From: Actinomycetota bacterium
Lineage (GTDB): Bacteria; Actinomycetota; Thermoleophilia; Solirubrobacterales; Solirubrobacteraceae
Length of the DNA stretch: 10,474 nt
NCBI GenBank assembly: GCA_019348435.1
Contig: JAHWJM010000057.1
Span: 1 to 10,474, forward strand
Direction of reading: 5' to 3'
Under the pieces are notes generated by a model. That model made no database searches. It saw only the letters and a list, made by a program, of their open reading frames with translations, and was not told the DNA's origin. Shown here one piece after another: positions 1 through 5,620 of the stretch. Both the position numbers and the translations under genes were made by a program. Positions within the stretch are counted from its first letter, which is position 1. Each line of letters begins with the position of its first letter.

Positions 1-24
1 ACCCATGGGCGCTCGCCGCAGCCC

Positions 25-38
25 CGGTTCGGGAACCG
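25..38. repeat. Inverted repeat CGGTTC-GG-GAACCG
   Basis: Six-base arms CGGTTC (25-30) and GAACCG (33-38) are perfect reverse complements around a GG centre. With only two central bases it would form a poor RNA hairpin unless the innermost pair opens, so a protein-binding palindrome is also possible. No T-tract follows. Confidence 0.4.
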
Positions 39-62
39 TCTGTCGCGTTTCGGATGGACCGA

Positions 63-80
63 CCGGATCTCGAGATCCGG
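63..80. repeat. Perfect 18-bp palindrome, possible bidirectional terminator
   Basis: CCGGATCTCGAGATCCGG reads identically on both strands. As RNA it could fold into a 6-7 bp stem with a small loop. It lies 23 bases beyond the stop codon of the minus-strand hydrolase, a position that suits a terminator for that gene, possibly working in both directions. There is no U-tract, as is common for terminators in high-GC actinobacteria. A dimeric regulator site is the alternative. Confidence 0.4.
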
Positions 81-102
81 CTGACGACGCACCCGGCGTC
101 GC

Positions 103-930
103 TCACCGCGCCTGCTGCGCCACCTCCGCGATGAGCTTCGACACCCGGCCGCCCTGCCAGGCCAGCGGCGACGAACCCTCGTCCTCGACGACGAGCCGCC
201 CGTTCGGCAGCAGCTCGGCGTAGAGCGTCGCGATCTCCAGCGGGTGGCCGGGATCGGCCTCGTCGCGCGAGCCGACCACGACCACCGGGCACTCGATCTG
301 CTCGAGCGCGTGCAGATCCGGAAAGGGCGCCGAGCGCGGCACCCAGCGCAGCGCGTCGGCGACGGCGTCCAGCCGCTCGTGCACCGCCATCCGCTGGCGC
401 AGCGCGCGCCCCACCGTCTCGCGCCACTGCTCCGGTATCCGCTGCACGCCGTATGCGTCGGCGAAGGCGTCGATCCCCCCGTCGCGCAGCCCGTCGCTCA
501 GCGCGTCCCAGCGCGCGAGCCGCGCCGGATCGGCGTACTCGACGGGATCGAATGCCGGCGTGATCGCGACGATCGCCGCCACGCGCTCGGGCTGCGCGAG
601 CGCGAGCGCCAGCGACGTATGGGCGCCCATCGACACGCCCGCCAGCACCGCGCGCTCGGTCGCCGTCTCGTCGAGCACGGCGGCCAGGTCGGCGGACAGC
701 GCCGCGTATCCGTAGGCGTCTGGGGCATCCGGCGGGGTCGACGACCCGTGGCCGCGCGCGTCATAGGCAACGACCCGGTGGCCCGCGCGCTGCAGGCGCC
801 TGGAGCCCATCACGACGTAGCGCCGCGCGGCGGTCAGGCCGTGCGCCAACACGATCGGCGCCCCCTCCCCCGGGTCGTCCACGACGGCGAGGCGGACGCC
901 GTCGCCGCGGTCGATCACGTGCTCGGTCAT
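103..930 (-). CDS. Alpha/beta fold hydrolase, catalytic His apparently replaced
   Basis: A 275-residue protein of the alpha/beta hydrolase superfamily, cytoplasmic, with no signal peptide. Visible marks are the oxyanion HG (30-31), the YDARGHGSS turn (56-64) and the nucleophile elbow GVSMG (98-102, Ser100). A probable acid is Asp223 or Asp226 in the SRDEADPGHP stretch. Where the family normally has G-x-G-H-x-x-x-x, this protein reads GSSPLAW (252-258). Aligning its Trp258 with the Trp of the neighbouring hydrolase (GSGHMFFW) puts Ser254 at the histidine position. No other His lies downstream, although His229 is close to the acid. Activity could therefore be altered, or another His could be used. 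The substrate cannot be named. The ATG at 930 fits the start of the fold. The gene is divergent from the thioredoxin gene, with a 42-base shared upstream region. Confidence 0.88.
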   Translation of the reverse strand: MTEHVIDRGDGVRLAVVDDPGEGAPIVLAHGLTAARRYVVMGSRRLQRAGHRVVAYDARGHGSSTPPDAPDAYGYAALSADLAAVLDETATERAVLAGVSMGAHTSLALALAQPERVAAIVAITPAFDPVEYADPARLARWDALSDGLRDGGIDAFADAYGVQRIPEQWRETVGRALRQRMAVHERLDAVADALRWVPRSAPFPDLHALEQIECPVVVVGSRDEADPGHPLEIATLYAELLPNGRLVVEDEGSSPLAWQGGRVSKLIAEVAQQAR

Positions 931-935
931 TCCCG

Positions 936-956
936 CAAGCCTGGCACGGCGGCTTG
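936..956. repeat. Inverted repeat CAAGCC-N9-GGCTTG between divergent genes
   Basis: Arms CAAGCC (936-941) and GGCTTG (951-956) are perfect reverse complements with a 9-base spacer. The repeat sits in the middle of the 42-base region between the divergent hydrolase and thioredoxin genes. It overlaps the putative hydrolase -10 and lies just upstream of the thioredoxin -10, a layout that suits an operator. Chance occurrence in GC-rich DNA cannot be excluded. Confidence 0.3.
938..943 (-). promoter_or_regulatory. Putative -10 element of the 103-930 hydrolase
   Basis: On the minus strand CAGGCT matches TANNNT at the A and the final T, and ends 7 bases before the ATG at 930. No Shine-Dalgarno sequence is seen, so transcription may start at or next to the start codon. 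It is weaker than the other -10 candidates because the first T is missing. Confidence 0.25.
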
Positions 957-958
957 TC

Positions 959-964
959 TACCCT
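959..964 (+). promoter_or_regulatory. Putative -10 element, near-leaderless promoter of the CnoX-like gene
   Basis: TACCCT fits TANNNT and ends 8 bases before the ATG at 973. A transcript would begin within about two bases of the start codon. No Shine-Dalgarno sequence fits in that space, and no good -35 is seen about 17 bases upstream. Confidence 0.45.
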
Positions 965-972
965 GTGATCGC

Positions 973-1731
973 ATGACCGTGATCGACGTCGACGAGGCGC
1001 ATTTCGAGACCGATGTGCTGCAGCGATCGGCCGAACTGCCGGTCGTCGTGGATTTCTGGGCGCCGTGGTGTGCGCCCTGTCGCCAGCTCGGCCCGGTGCT
1101 CGAGAAGGCCGCCGCGGCACGCGAGGGGAAGGTCGTCCTCGCGAAGGTCGACACCGACCAGAACCCCCGCGTCGCGCAGCAGTTCGACATCCAGGGCATC
1201 CCGGCGGTGAAGGCGTTCGTCGACGGGAAGGTCGCCGCGGAGTTCGTCGGCGCGCAGGGCCCCAGCCAGGTCGAGGCGTTCTTCGACGGCCTCGTTCCGA
1301 GCGAGGCCAAGCAGCTGCTCGACGCCGGTGACGAGGCGTCGCTGCGCAAGGTCCTCGAGCTCGAGCCCGCCAACCCGGACGCGAACTTCCAGCTCGCCCG
1401 GATGCTGTACGCCGCGGGCGATCCCGAGACGGCGCTCGGGCTGCTGGGCAACGTCGCCGGCAACTTCGCCGCCGACGGTCTCGCCGCCCGCATCCTGCTC
1501 GAGCAGCAGGACGGCCAGAACCCGCGCATCGCCGAGGCGCTTGCCAAGCTCGACGCCGGCGACCGCGAGGCCGCCCTGGACATCCTGCTCGACGAGCTCG
1601 CCGCCAGCGACCCCGCCGGCGAGCATCGCGAGCGGCTGCGCAAGATCATCGTCGCCGTGCTCGACGAGCTCGGCGTGCAGGACCCGCTGGCGCGCGAGTC
1701 GCGCCGGCGCCTCGCCGCCGCGCTCTACTGA
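973..1731 (+). CDS. CnoX/YbbN-type thioredoxin with C-terminal TPR-like domain
   Basis: A 252-residue cytoplasmic protein. Residues 1-108 form a thioredoxin fold: VVVDFWAPWCAPCRQ carries the active-site Cys33 and Cys36, KVDTDQNP follows, and the cis-proline is Pro77 (GIPAVKAF). Residues about 108-252 are helical, made of degenerate TPR-like units (EPANPDANFQLARML, LDAGDREAALDILL). This is the CnoX/YbbN arrangement. E. coli CnoX is a holdase that hands substrates to GroEL and DnaK and lacks the first cysteine. Here both cysteines are present, so redox activity is plausible alongside chaperone work. The frame stays open upstream to 244, but that part is antisense to the hydrolase. The ATG at 973 begins the thioredoxin fold and follows a -10 element. 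The gene ends 7 bases inside the convergent hydrolase gene. Confidence 0.9.
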   Translation: MTVIDVDEAHFETDVLQRSAELPVVVDFWAPWCAPCRQLGPVLEKAAAAREGKVVLAKVDTDQNPRVAQQFDIQGIPAVKAFVDGKVAAEFVGAQGPSQVEAFFDGLVPSEAKQLLDAGDEASLRKVLELEPANPDANFQLARMLYAAGDPETALGLLGNVAGNFAADGLAARILLEQQDGQNPRIAEALAKLDAGDREAALDILLDELAASDPAGEHRERLRKIIVAVLDELGVQDPLARESRRRLAAALY

Positions 1732-2537
1732 GGCGCCGCGGCCGAGGCGGCGTGCTCGCGCACGAGCTGCGCACTGCGCTCGGGCTGCTCCCAGAAGAAC
1801 ATGTGTCCGGAGCCCTCGAGCACCTCGAGGCGCGCGCCGGGGATCAGGCGGGCGACGAGCTCGCCGTTCTCGAGCTCCATCAGCCGGTCCTCGGTGCCGT
1901 GGATGACGAGCGTCGGCACCGTCACGGCGCCGAGGCGATCGCTCGTGTCGTGGCCGACGATCGCGGCCAGCTGCGCCATCAGCACGGGGATCGGCGCCCG
2001 GTACTGCCCGGCCAGCTCGCTGTAGAGCTCGTAGGCGCCCTCCTGCTCGCCGTACTCCGCGGCGATCATGACCTCGTAGCCGACGCGCAGGGTGCGCTCG
2101 TCGTCGCCGGACAGGACAGCCTCGGCGAGCATCCCGACGACCTCCATGTCGGTCATCTTCGCCTCGGGCCCACCGGGATACGTGCAGCCGAGCGTCAGCG
2201 TCAGCACGCGATCGGGCGCGGCGAGGACGAGCTCCTGGGCGACCATGCCGCCCATCGAGATCCCGACGACATGCGCGTGGTCGATCTCGAGCGCGTCGAG
2301 CAGCCCGAGCGCGTCCTGGGCGAGGTCGGCGATCGTCAGGTCGCCCTCGAGCGCGCCGCTGCGGCCGGCGCCGCGGTTGTCGAAGAGGATCAGCTCGAAG
2401 CCGTCCTCGAGGCCGCCGAGGAAGCCCTCCCCCCAGTGCAGGCTGTTTCCGCCGAGCCCCTGGATGAGCAGCATCGGCTCGCCCGCTCCTCGCCGGTCGT
2501 AGTACAGGGCGTTTCCCGCGATCTCGATCGTCGGCAC
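1725..2537 (-). CDS. Alpha/beta fold hydrolase with complete triad
   Basis: A 270-residue soluble alpha/beta hydrolase. The whole catalytic set is visible: QGLGG near the oxyanion hole (26-30), FDNRGAGRS (52-60), nucleophile Ser94 in GISMGG, acid Asp217 in HGTEDRLM, and His245 in GSGHMFFWEQPE. It resembles the family containing 3-oxoadipate enol-lactonases, esterases and haloperoxidase-like proteins. No aromatic-degradation gene is nearby, so the substrate is unknown. The start is GTG at 2537, ten bases after the dinB stop on the same strand. Co-transcription with dinB is possible, but a TAGCGT element 7 bases before the GTG suggests its own leaderless start. The stop (1725-1727) lies inside the end of the convergent thioredoxin gene. 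The C-terminus is Ala-rich. Confidence 0.9.
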   Translation of the reverse strand: MPTIEIAGNALYYDRRGAGEPMLLIQGLGGNSLHWGEGFLGGLEDGFELILFDNRGAGRSGALEGDLTIADLAQDALGLLDALEIDHAHVVGISMGGMVAQELVLAAPDRVLTLTLGCTYPGGPEAKMTDMEVVGMLAEAVLSGDDERTLRVGYEVMIAAEYGEQEGAYELYSELAGQYRAPIPVLMAQLAAIVGHDTSDRLGAVTVPTLVIHGTEDRLMELENGELVARLIPGARLEVLEGSGHMFFWEQPERSAQLVREHAASAAAPQ

Positions 2538-2544
2538 GGGCGGA

Positions 2545-2550
2545 ACGCTA
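2545..2550 (-). promoter_or_regulatory. Putative -10 element of the 1725-2537 hydrolase
   Basis: On the minus strand TAGCGT fits TANNNT and ends 7 bases before the GTG at 2537, the spacing expected if transcription starts at the start codon. Its first three bases are also the TAG stop codon of dinB. Confidence 0.4.
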
Positions 2551-3603
2551 CAGCGGCAACGCGAGCTGGTCGGCGTCGCTGTCCGTCTGAGCCTGCTCGA
2601 ACGCCGCGACCCGCACGCCCAGCAGCCGCACCGGGCGTGCCGGCGCGTATTCGCGCAGGAGCTCGAGCGCGACGCCGCTCACGACGCGCGGGTCGTTCGT
2701 CGGCTCGGCGATCGTGCGCGCGCGCGTGACCGTCGTGAAGTCCGACAGGCGCACCTTGATCGCGACGTTGCGCCCACGCCGCTCCTGCCTGACCAGCCGC
2801 TGGCAGAGCTGACCGGCGAGGTCCGACAGGATCTCCTCGAGCCGCACGGCGTCGGAGATGTCGACGTCGAACGTCGTCTCGCGCGACTCGGACACGGCGA
2901 TGCGCACCGGCGTCAGGATCGCGGAGGCCTCAAATCGCGCGCGGCGCTGCAGGTCGGGTCCGTGGTTGGCGCCGAAGCGCGCGACGAGCGTGTCGACCGG
3001 CGTCGCCGCCAGCGCGCCCAGCGTGGTGATCCCCATCGCCTCCAGACGCGACGCCGTCTTGGGCCCGATGCCGGGGACGAGCCCGGGCGGGTGGCGGGCG
3101 AAGCGCGTGCAGGCCTCCTCGCGCGTGAGGCAGACGAAGCCGCGCGGCTTCTCCGCGTCGGAGGCGACCTTCGCCACGAGCCGGTTGGGGCCGATCCCGA
3201 TCGAGCAGTCCAGTCCGGTGGCGGCGTGGATGTCGGACACGAGCCGCCGCATCGCCGCACGCGGCGCGACGAGATCGACCAGATCGAGGTAGGCCTCGTC
3301 GAGGCCGACGACCTCGACGCGCTCGACCGCTCGGCGCACGAGCGCCATCACCGCGCGCGACGCCTGGCGGTAGGCGTCGAAGTCGGGCGCCACGAGGACC
3401 GCGTCGGGACATAGGCGCCGGGCGCGCGCCGTCGGCATGGCGGAACCGACGCCGAAGCGCCGCGCCTCGTAGGACGCCGTCGTGACGACCGCGCGCGGGC
3501 CGCTGCCCGACACGATCACCGGCAGGCCGCGCAGCTCCGGACGGCGCTGCAGCTCGACGCTCGCATAGAACGCATCGACGTCGAGATGGGCGATCGGAGC
3601 CAC
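2548..3603 (-). CDS. dinB: DNA polymerase IV (Y-family translesion polymerase)
   Basis: A 351-residue Y-family polymerase that copies past damaged template bases. Numbered from the GTG at 3603: the N-terminal metal-binding motif AHLDVDAFYASVE (Asp8, with Phe12-Tyr13 at the steric gate), YEARRFGVGSAMPTARARRLCP in the palm/fingers, and catalytic Asp102-Glu103 in VVGLDEAYLDL, with Gly where E. coli has Ser. CSIGIGPNRLVAKVAS (133-148), the helix-hairpin-helix VPGIGPKTASRLEAMGI (176-192) and a little-finger domain from about 240 follow. The C-terminal QLALPL (346-351) looks like a beta-clamp-binding motif. An ATG at 3693 would add 30 residues unlike the family and would overlap the divergent WS/DGAT gene, so GTG 3603 is preferred. 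No LexA box is visible upstream. A hydrolase gene follows after 10 bases. Confidence 0.93.
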   Translation of the reverse strand: MAPIAHLDVDAFYASVELQRRPELRGLPVIVSGSGPRAVVTTASYEARRFGVGSAMPTARARRLCPDAVLVAPDFDAYRQASRAVMALVRRAVERVEVVGLDEAYLDLVDLVAPRAAMRRLVSDIHAATGLDCSIGIGPNRLVAKVASDAEKPRGFVCLTREEACTRFARHPPGLVPGIGPKTASRLEAMGITTLGALAATPVDTLVARFGANHGPDLQRRARFEASAILTPVRIAVSESRETTFDVDISDAVRLEEILSDLAGQLCQRLVRQERRGRNVAIKVRLSDFTTVTRARTIAEPTNDPRVVSGVALELLREYAPARPVRLLGVRVAAFEQAQTDSDADQLALPL

Positions 3604-3610
3604 GCCGCAC

Positions 3611-3616
3611 ACAATG
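3611..3616 (-). promoter_or_regulatory. Putative -10 element of dinB
   Basis: On the minus strand CATTGT matches TANNNT except for its first base and ends 7 bases before the GTG at 3603. The spacing repeats that of the other leaderless candidates and supports GTG 3603 over the upstream ATG at 3693. Confidence 0.3.
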
Positions 3617-3653
3617 CCGACCGCGCCGGACCGGTGCCGGCGGGCAGTCGTGG

Positions 3654-3659
3654 AACAAT
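3654..3659 (+). promoter_or_regulatory. Putative -10 element of the WS/DGAT operon
   Basis: AACAAT lies in an unusually AT-rich patch (3653-3668) of the short region between dinB and the WS/DGAT gene. It matches TANNNT except for the first base and ends 6 bases before the proposed ATC start at 3666. It would drive the three-gene operon to nadE. The assignment is weak. Confidence 0.25.
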
Positions 3660-3665
3660 CAACGC

Positions 3666-5210
3666 ATCGCTCACGGCCACCGCATCTCGGCACTCGACGC
3701 GTCGTTCCTGCACCTCGAGAAGGCCGGGGCGCGGCTGCACGTCGCCTCCGTGACCGTCTTCGACGGGCCGGCGCCGCCCTACGACGAGCTGCGCGCGCTC
3801 ATCGAGTCGCGCCTGCACCTCGTGCCGCGCTTTCGCCAGCGCCTCGCCGACGTCCCGCTCGACCAGGGCCGCCCGGTCTGGGTCGACGACCCGCACTTCA
3901 ACCTGCGCTACCACCTGCGCCATACGGGCCTGCCGGCGCCGGGCAGCGAAGAGCAGCTCAAGAACCTCGCCGGCCGGCTGTTCGCGCAGCGCCTGGACCG
4001 CACGAAGCCGCTGTGGGAGATCTGGCTCGTCGACAACCTGCGCGCGCACCGCGACGAGGGCGCAGCCCCCGGATCGCACGGCAGGCGCTTCGCGCTCGTC
4101 GCCAAGAGCCACCACGCGCTCGTCGACGGCATCGAAGCCGTCGACATCACGACGGTGCTCTTCGACACGGAGCCCTCCGTCGCACCGCCTCCGGCGCCGC
4201 GGCCGTGGACGCCACGACCGCTGCCGACGCCCGCCCAGCTGCTGACGGACGCGCTGTTCGAGCGCGCGACGCGCCCGCAGGAGCTCGTGCGTACGGCGCG
4301 CGCCGTCGTGCGCACGCCGCGCCAGCTGCTGCGCGGCGCGCGCGACGGGCTGCAGGCGATGGGCGCACTCGCGTTCGCCGGAATGCAGCCCGCCCCGCCG
4401 ACGCCGCTGAACGTGAAGGTCGGGCCGCACCGCCGCTACACGTGGGTCGACGCCGAACTCGCCGAGCTGCAGCACGTCAAGGACGCGCTCGGGGGCACCG
4501 TCAACGACGCGGTGCTGGCGGTCGTGGCCGGTGCGCTCGGTCGCTTCCTGCGCCACCGTGGCGTCGACACCGCCGGCCTGCTGCTGCGCGCGCTCGTCCC
4601 TGTCCTCGTGCGGGGCGAGGGAGACGGCCGCGCGCTGGACAGCGAGGTCGCGCCGATGTGGGTCTTGCTGCCCGTCGGCATCGAGGATCCCGTCCGCCAG
4701 CATGCGGCGATCCGCGACGCGACGGCCGACGTCGACGACGCCCAGCAGGCCGTCGGGGCGCGCACGCTGACCGAGCTGGCGGGATTCGCGCCGCCCACGA
4801 TCATGAGCCAGGCAGCGCGGCTGCAGCAGCGCGAGCGCTTCTTCAACCTCGTCGTCACCAACGTGCCCGGCCCGCAGCAGCCCCTGTACCTGCTCGGGCG
4901 GCGGCTGCGCGCGCTGTACCCGGTCGTCCCGCTCGCCGGCCGCCAGGCGCTCGGCGTCGCGGTCATGAGCTACGACGGCCACCTGGGCTTCGGGCTGCTC
5001 GGCGACTACGACGCGCTCGCCGACCTCGACGCCCTTGCCGACATGCTGCGCACGTCGATCGACGCGATCGTCGAGGGCGCCTCCGTGCGACACCGTGCCG
5101 GACCGTCCGTCCCATCCGACCCGTCCGTCCGCGGGCGCCGATCGACGCGCGTGGGCGGGGGCGCCGGGGCGCGTGCGGCGCGCAAGCCGGCCGCGCGAGG
5201 CACTCGCTGA
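3666..5210 (+). CDS. WS/DGAT family wax ester synthase / diacylglycerol acyltransferase
   Basis: About 514 residues; members move an acyl group from acyl-CoA to a fatty alcohol or diacylglycerol, making storage wax esters or triacylglycerol at the membrane or lipid-droplet surface. Numbered from 3666: the N-terminal family motif HRISALDASFLHLEKAG, catalytic HHALVDG (149-155; HHxxxDG), the ND motif at 280, VPVLVR, PLPVGI-like LLPVGIEDP, and NVPGPQQPLYLLG (399-411). Residues about 472-514 form a basic, Pro/Ala-rich tail beyond the usual end. No ATG, GTG or TTG precedes the conserved N-terminus in frame. The first in-frame GTG is at 3750, which would remove the SALDASF motif. I place the start at ATC 3666 by family alignment; this is uncertain. 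The gene is divergent from dinB, and its TGA overlaps the next ATG by one base. Confidence 0.85.
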   Translation: MAHGHRISALDASFLHLEKAGARLHVASVTVFDGPAPPYDELRALIESRLHLVPRFRQRLADVPLDQGRPVWVDDPHFNLRYHLRHTGLPAPGSEEQLKNLAGRLFAQRLDRTKPLWEIWLVDNLRAHRDEGAAPGSHGRRFALVAKSHHALVDGIEAVDITTVLFDTEPSVAPPPAPRPWTPRPLPTPAQLLTDALFERATRPQELVRTARAVVRTPRQLLRGARDGLQAMGALAFAGMQPAPPTPLNVKVGPHRRYTWVDAELAELQHVKDALGGTVNDAVLAVVAGALGRFLRHRGVDTAGLLLRALVPVLVRGEGDGRALDSEVAPMWVLLPVGIEDPVRQHAAIRDATADVDDAQQAVGARTLTELAGFAPPTIMSQAARLQQRERFFNLVVTNVPGPQQPLYLLGRRLRALYPVVPLAGRQALGVAVMSYDGHLGFGLLGDYDALADLDALADMLRTSIDAIVEGASVRHRAGPSVPSDPSVRGRRSTRVGGGAGARAARKPAARGTR

Positions 5211-5620
5211 TGGCCGGCAAGGCAGTCCTCGCGCTGGGCACGGTCGTCCTCACCGTGCTGCTCGTCGGGGCCGCGGCGGCGTTCTTCGTCTCGCGCGACG
5301 ACGCGACGGTGCCGCGCATAACGCAGCCCGATCCCGGCGAGGCGCGGCCGCCGGGCGCCGAGCCCGCGGTCCGGCCGGGGAACGTCGTCCTGCTGCACAG
5401 CGACGAGCGCCTGACGCTCGAGTTGCGCCGGCTCGCCGAGCGCATCGGCGGGCCGCCGGACCCGGCCCTCGCGGAGGTCGGCCAGGCGGTCCTCGTGCAG
5501 CGCCGCCCGAACCTCGACGTGCCGGTCACCGCCGTCACCGCGACGCGGATGCTCGAGGCCAGCGGCCCTGACGATCCGGCGCTCGAGAGGTTCACCGAGT
5601 ACTGGCTGGGGCGCCGGTGA
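5210..5620 (+). CDS. Small single-helix membrane protein of unknown function
   Basis: A 136-residue protein whose gene starts in a TGATG overlap with the WS/DGAT stop and ends in a GTGA overlap with nadE, so translation is probably coupled both ways. Residues 5-27 form one hydrophobic helix (ALGTVVLTVLLVGAAAAFFV) after a short positive start, giving an anchored protein with its C-terminal part outside the cytoplasm. Residues about 30-57 are a Pro-rich linker. Residues 58-136 form a compact domain (NVVLLHSDERLTLELRRL, PVTAVTATRML, ALERFTEYWLGRR). The spacing of the last segments recalls the C-terminal half of DUF3105 proteins, but this is a weak impression and the function is unknown. Alternatives are a helper of the lipid enzyme or a passenger gene. 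Confidence 0.78.
   Translation: MAGKAVLALGTVVLTVLLVGAAAAFFVSRDDATVPRITQPDPGEARPPGAEPAVRPGNVVLLHSDERLTLELRRLAERIGGPPDPALAEVGQAVLVQRRPNLDVPVTAVTATRMLEASGPDDPALERFTEYWLGRR

Larger units (their letters stand above)
1..102. other. Non-coding stretch with three palindromes
   Basis: No convincing gene lies here; the short plus-strand frame opening at base 5 has no recognisable protein character. The stretch follows the stop codon of the minus-strand hydrolase, so it is the 3' flank of that gene and of whatever lies to the left of the window. It holds three perfect inverted repeats (2-9, 25-38, 63-80), described separately. They may be terminator or operator elements. The left neighbour is not visible, so this cannot be settled. 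Confidence 0.5.

Noticed and set aside
21..42. T-arm-like GGTTCG stretch suggesting a tRNA
   Set aside because: The loop lacks the conserved A58 and C61 positions, and no acceptor stem or anticodon arm can be built around it.
244..972. Upstream extension of the thioredoxin frame back to base 244
   Set aside because: The added 243 residues are antisense to the hydrolase and look like Arg-rich shadow sequence. The thioredoxin fold begins at the ATG at 973.
1752..2729. 325-codon plus-strand frame over the second hydrolase and the end of dinB
   Set aside because: It is a shadow of the minus-strand genes. The composition is Arg/Ala/Asp-rich with no motif, while the minus strand has a complete catalytic triad.
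3640..3670. Possible LexA/SOS box near dinB (GAAC at 3653-3656)
   Set aside because: The second half-site GTTC is missing at the expected spacing, so there is no evidence for SOS control.
3604..3693. Longer dinB starting at the ATG at 3693
   Set aside because: The extra 30 residues are Cys/Arg-rich, do not resemble DinB N-termini and would overlap the conserved start of the divergent WS/DGAT gene.
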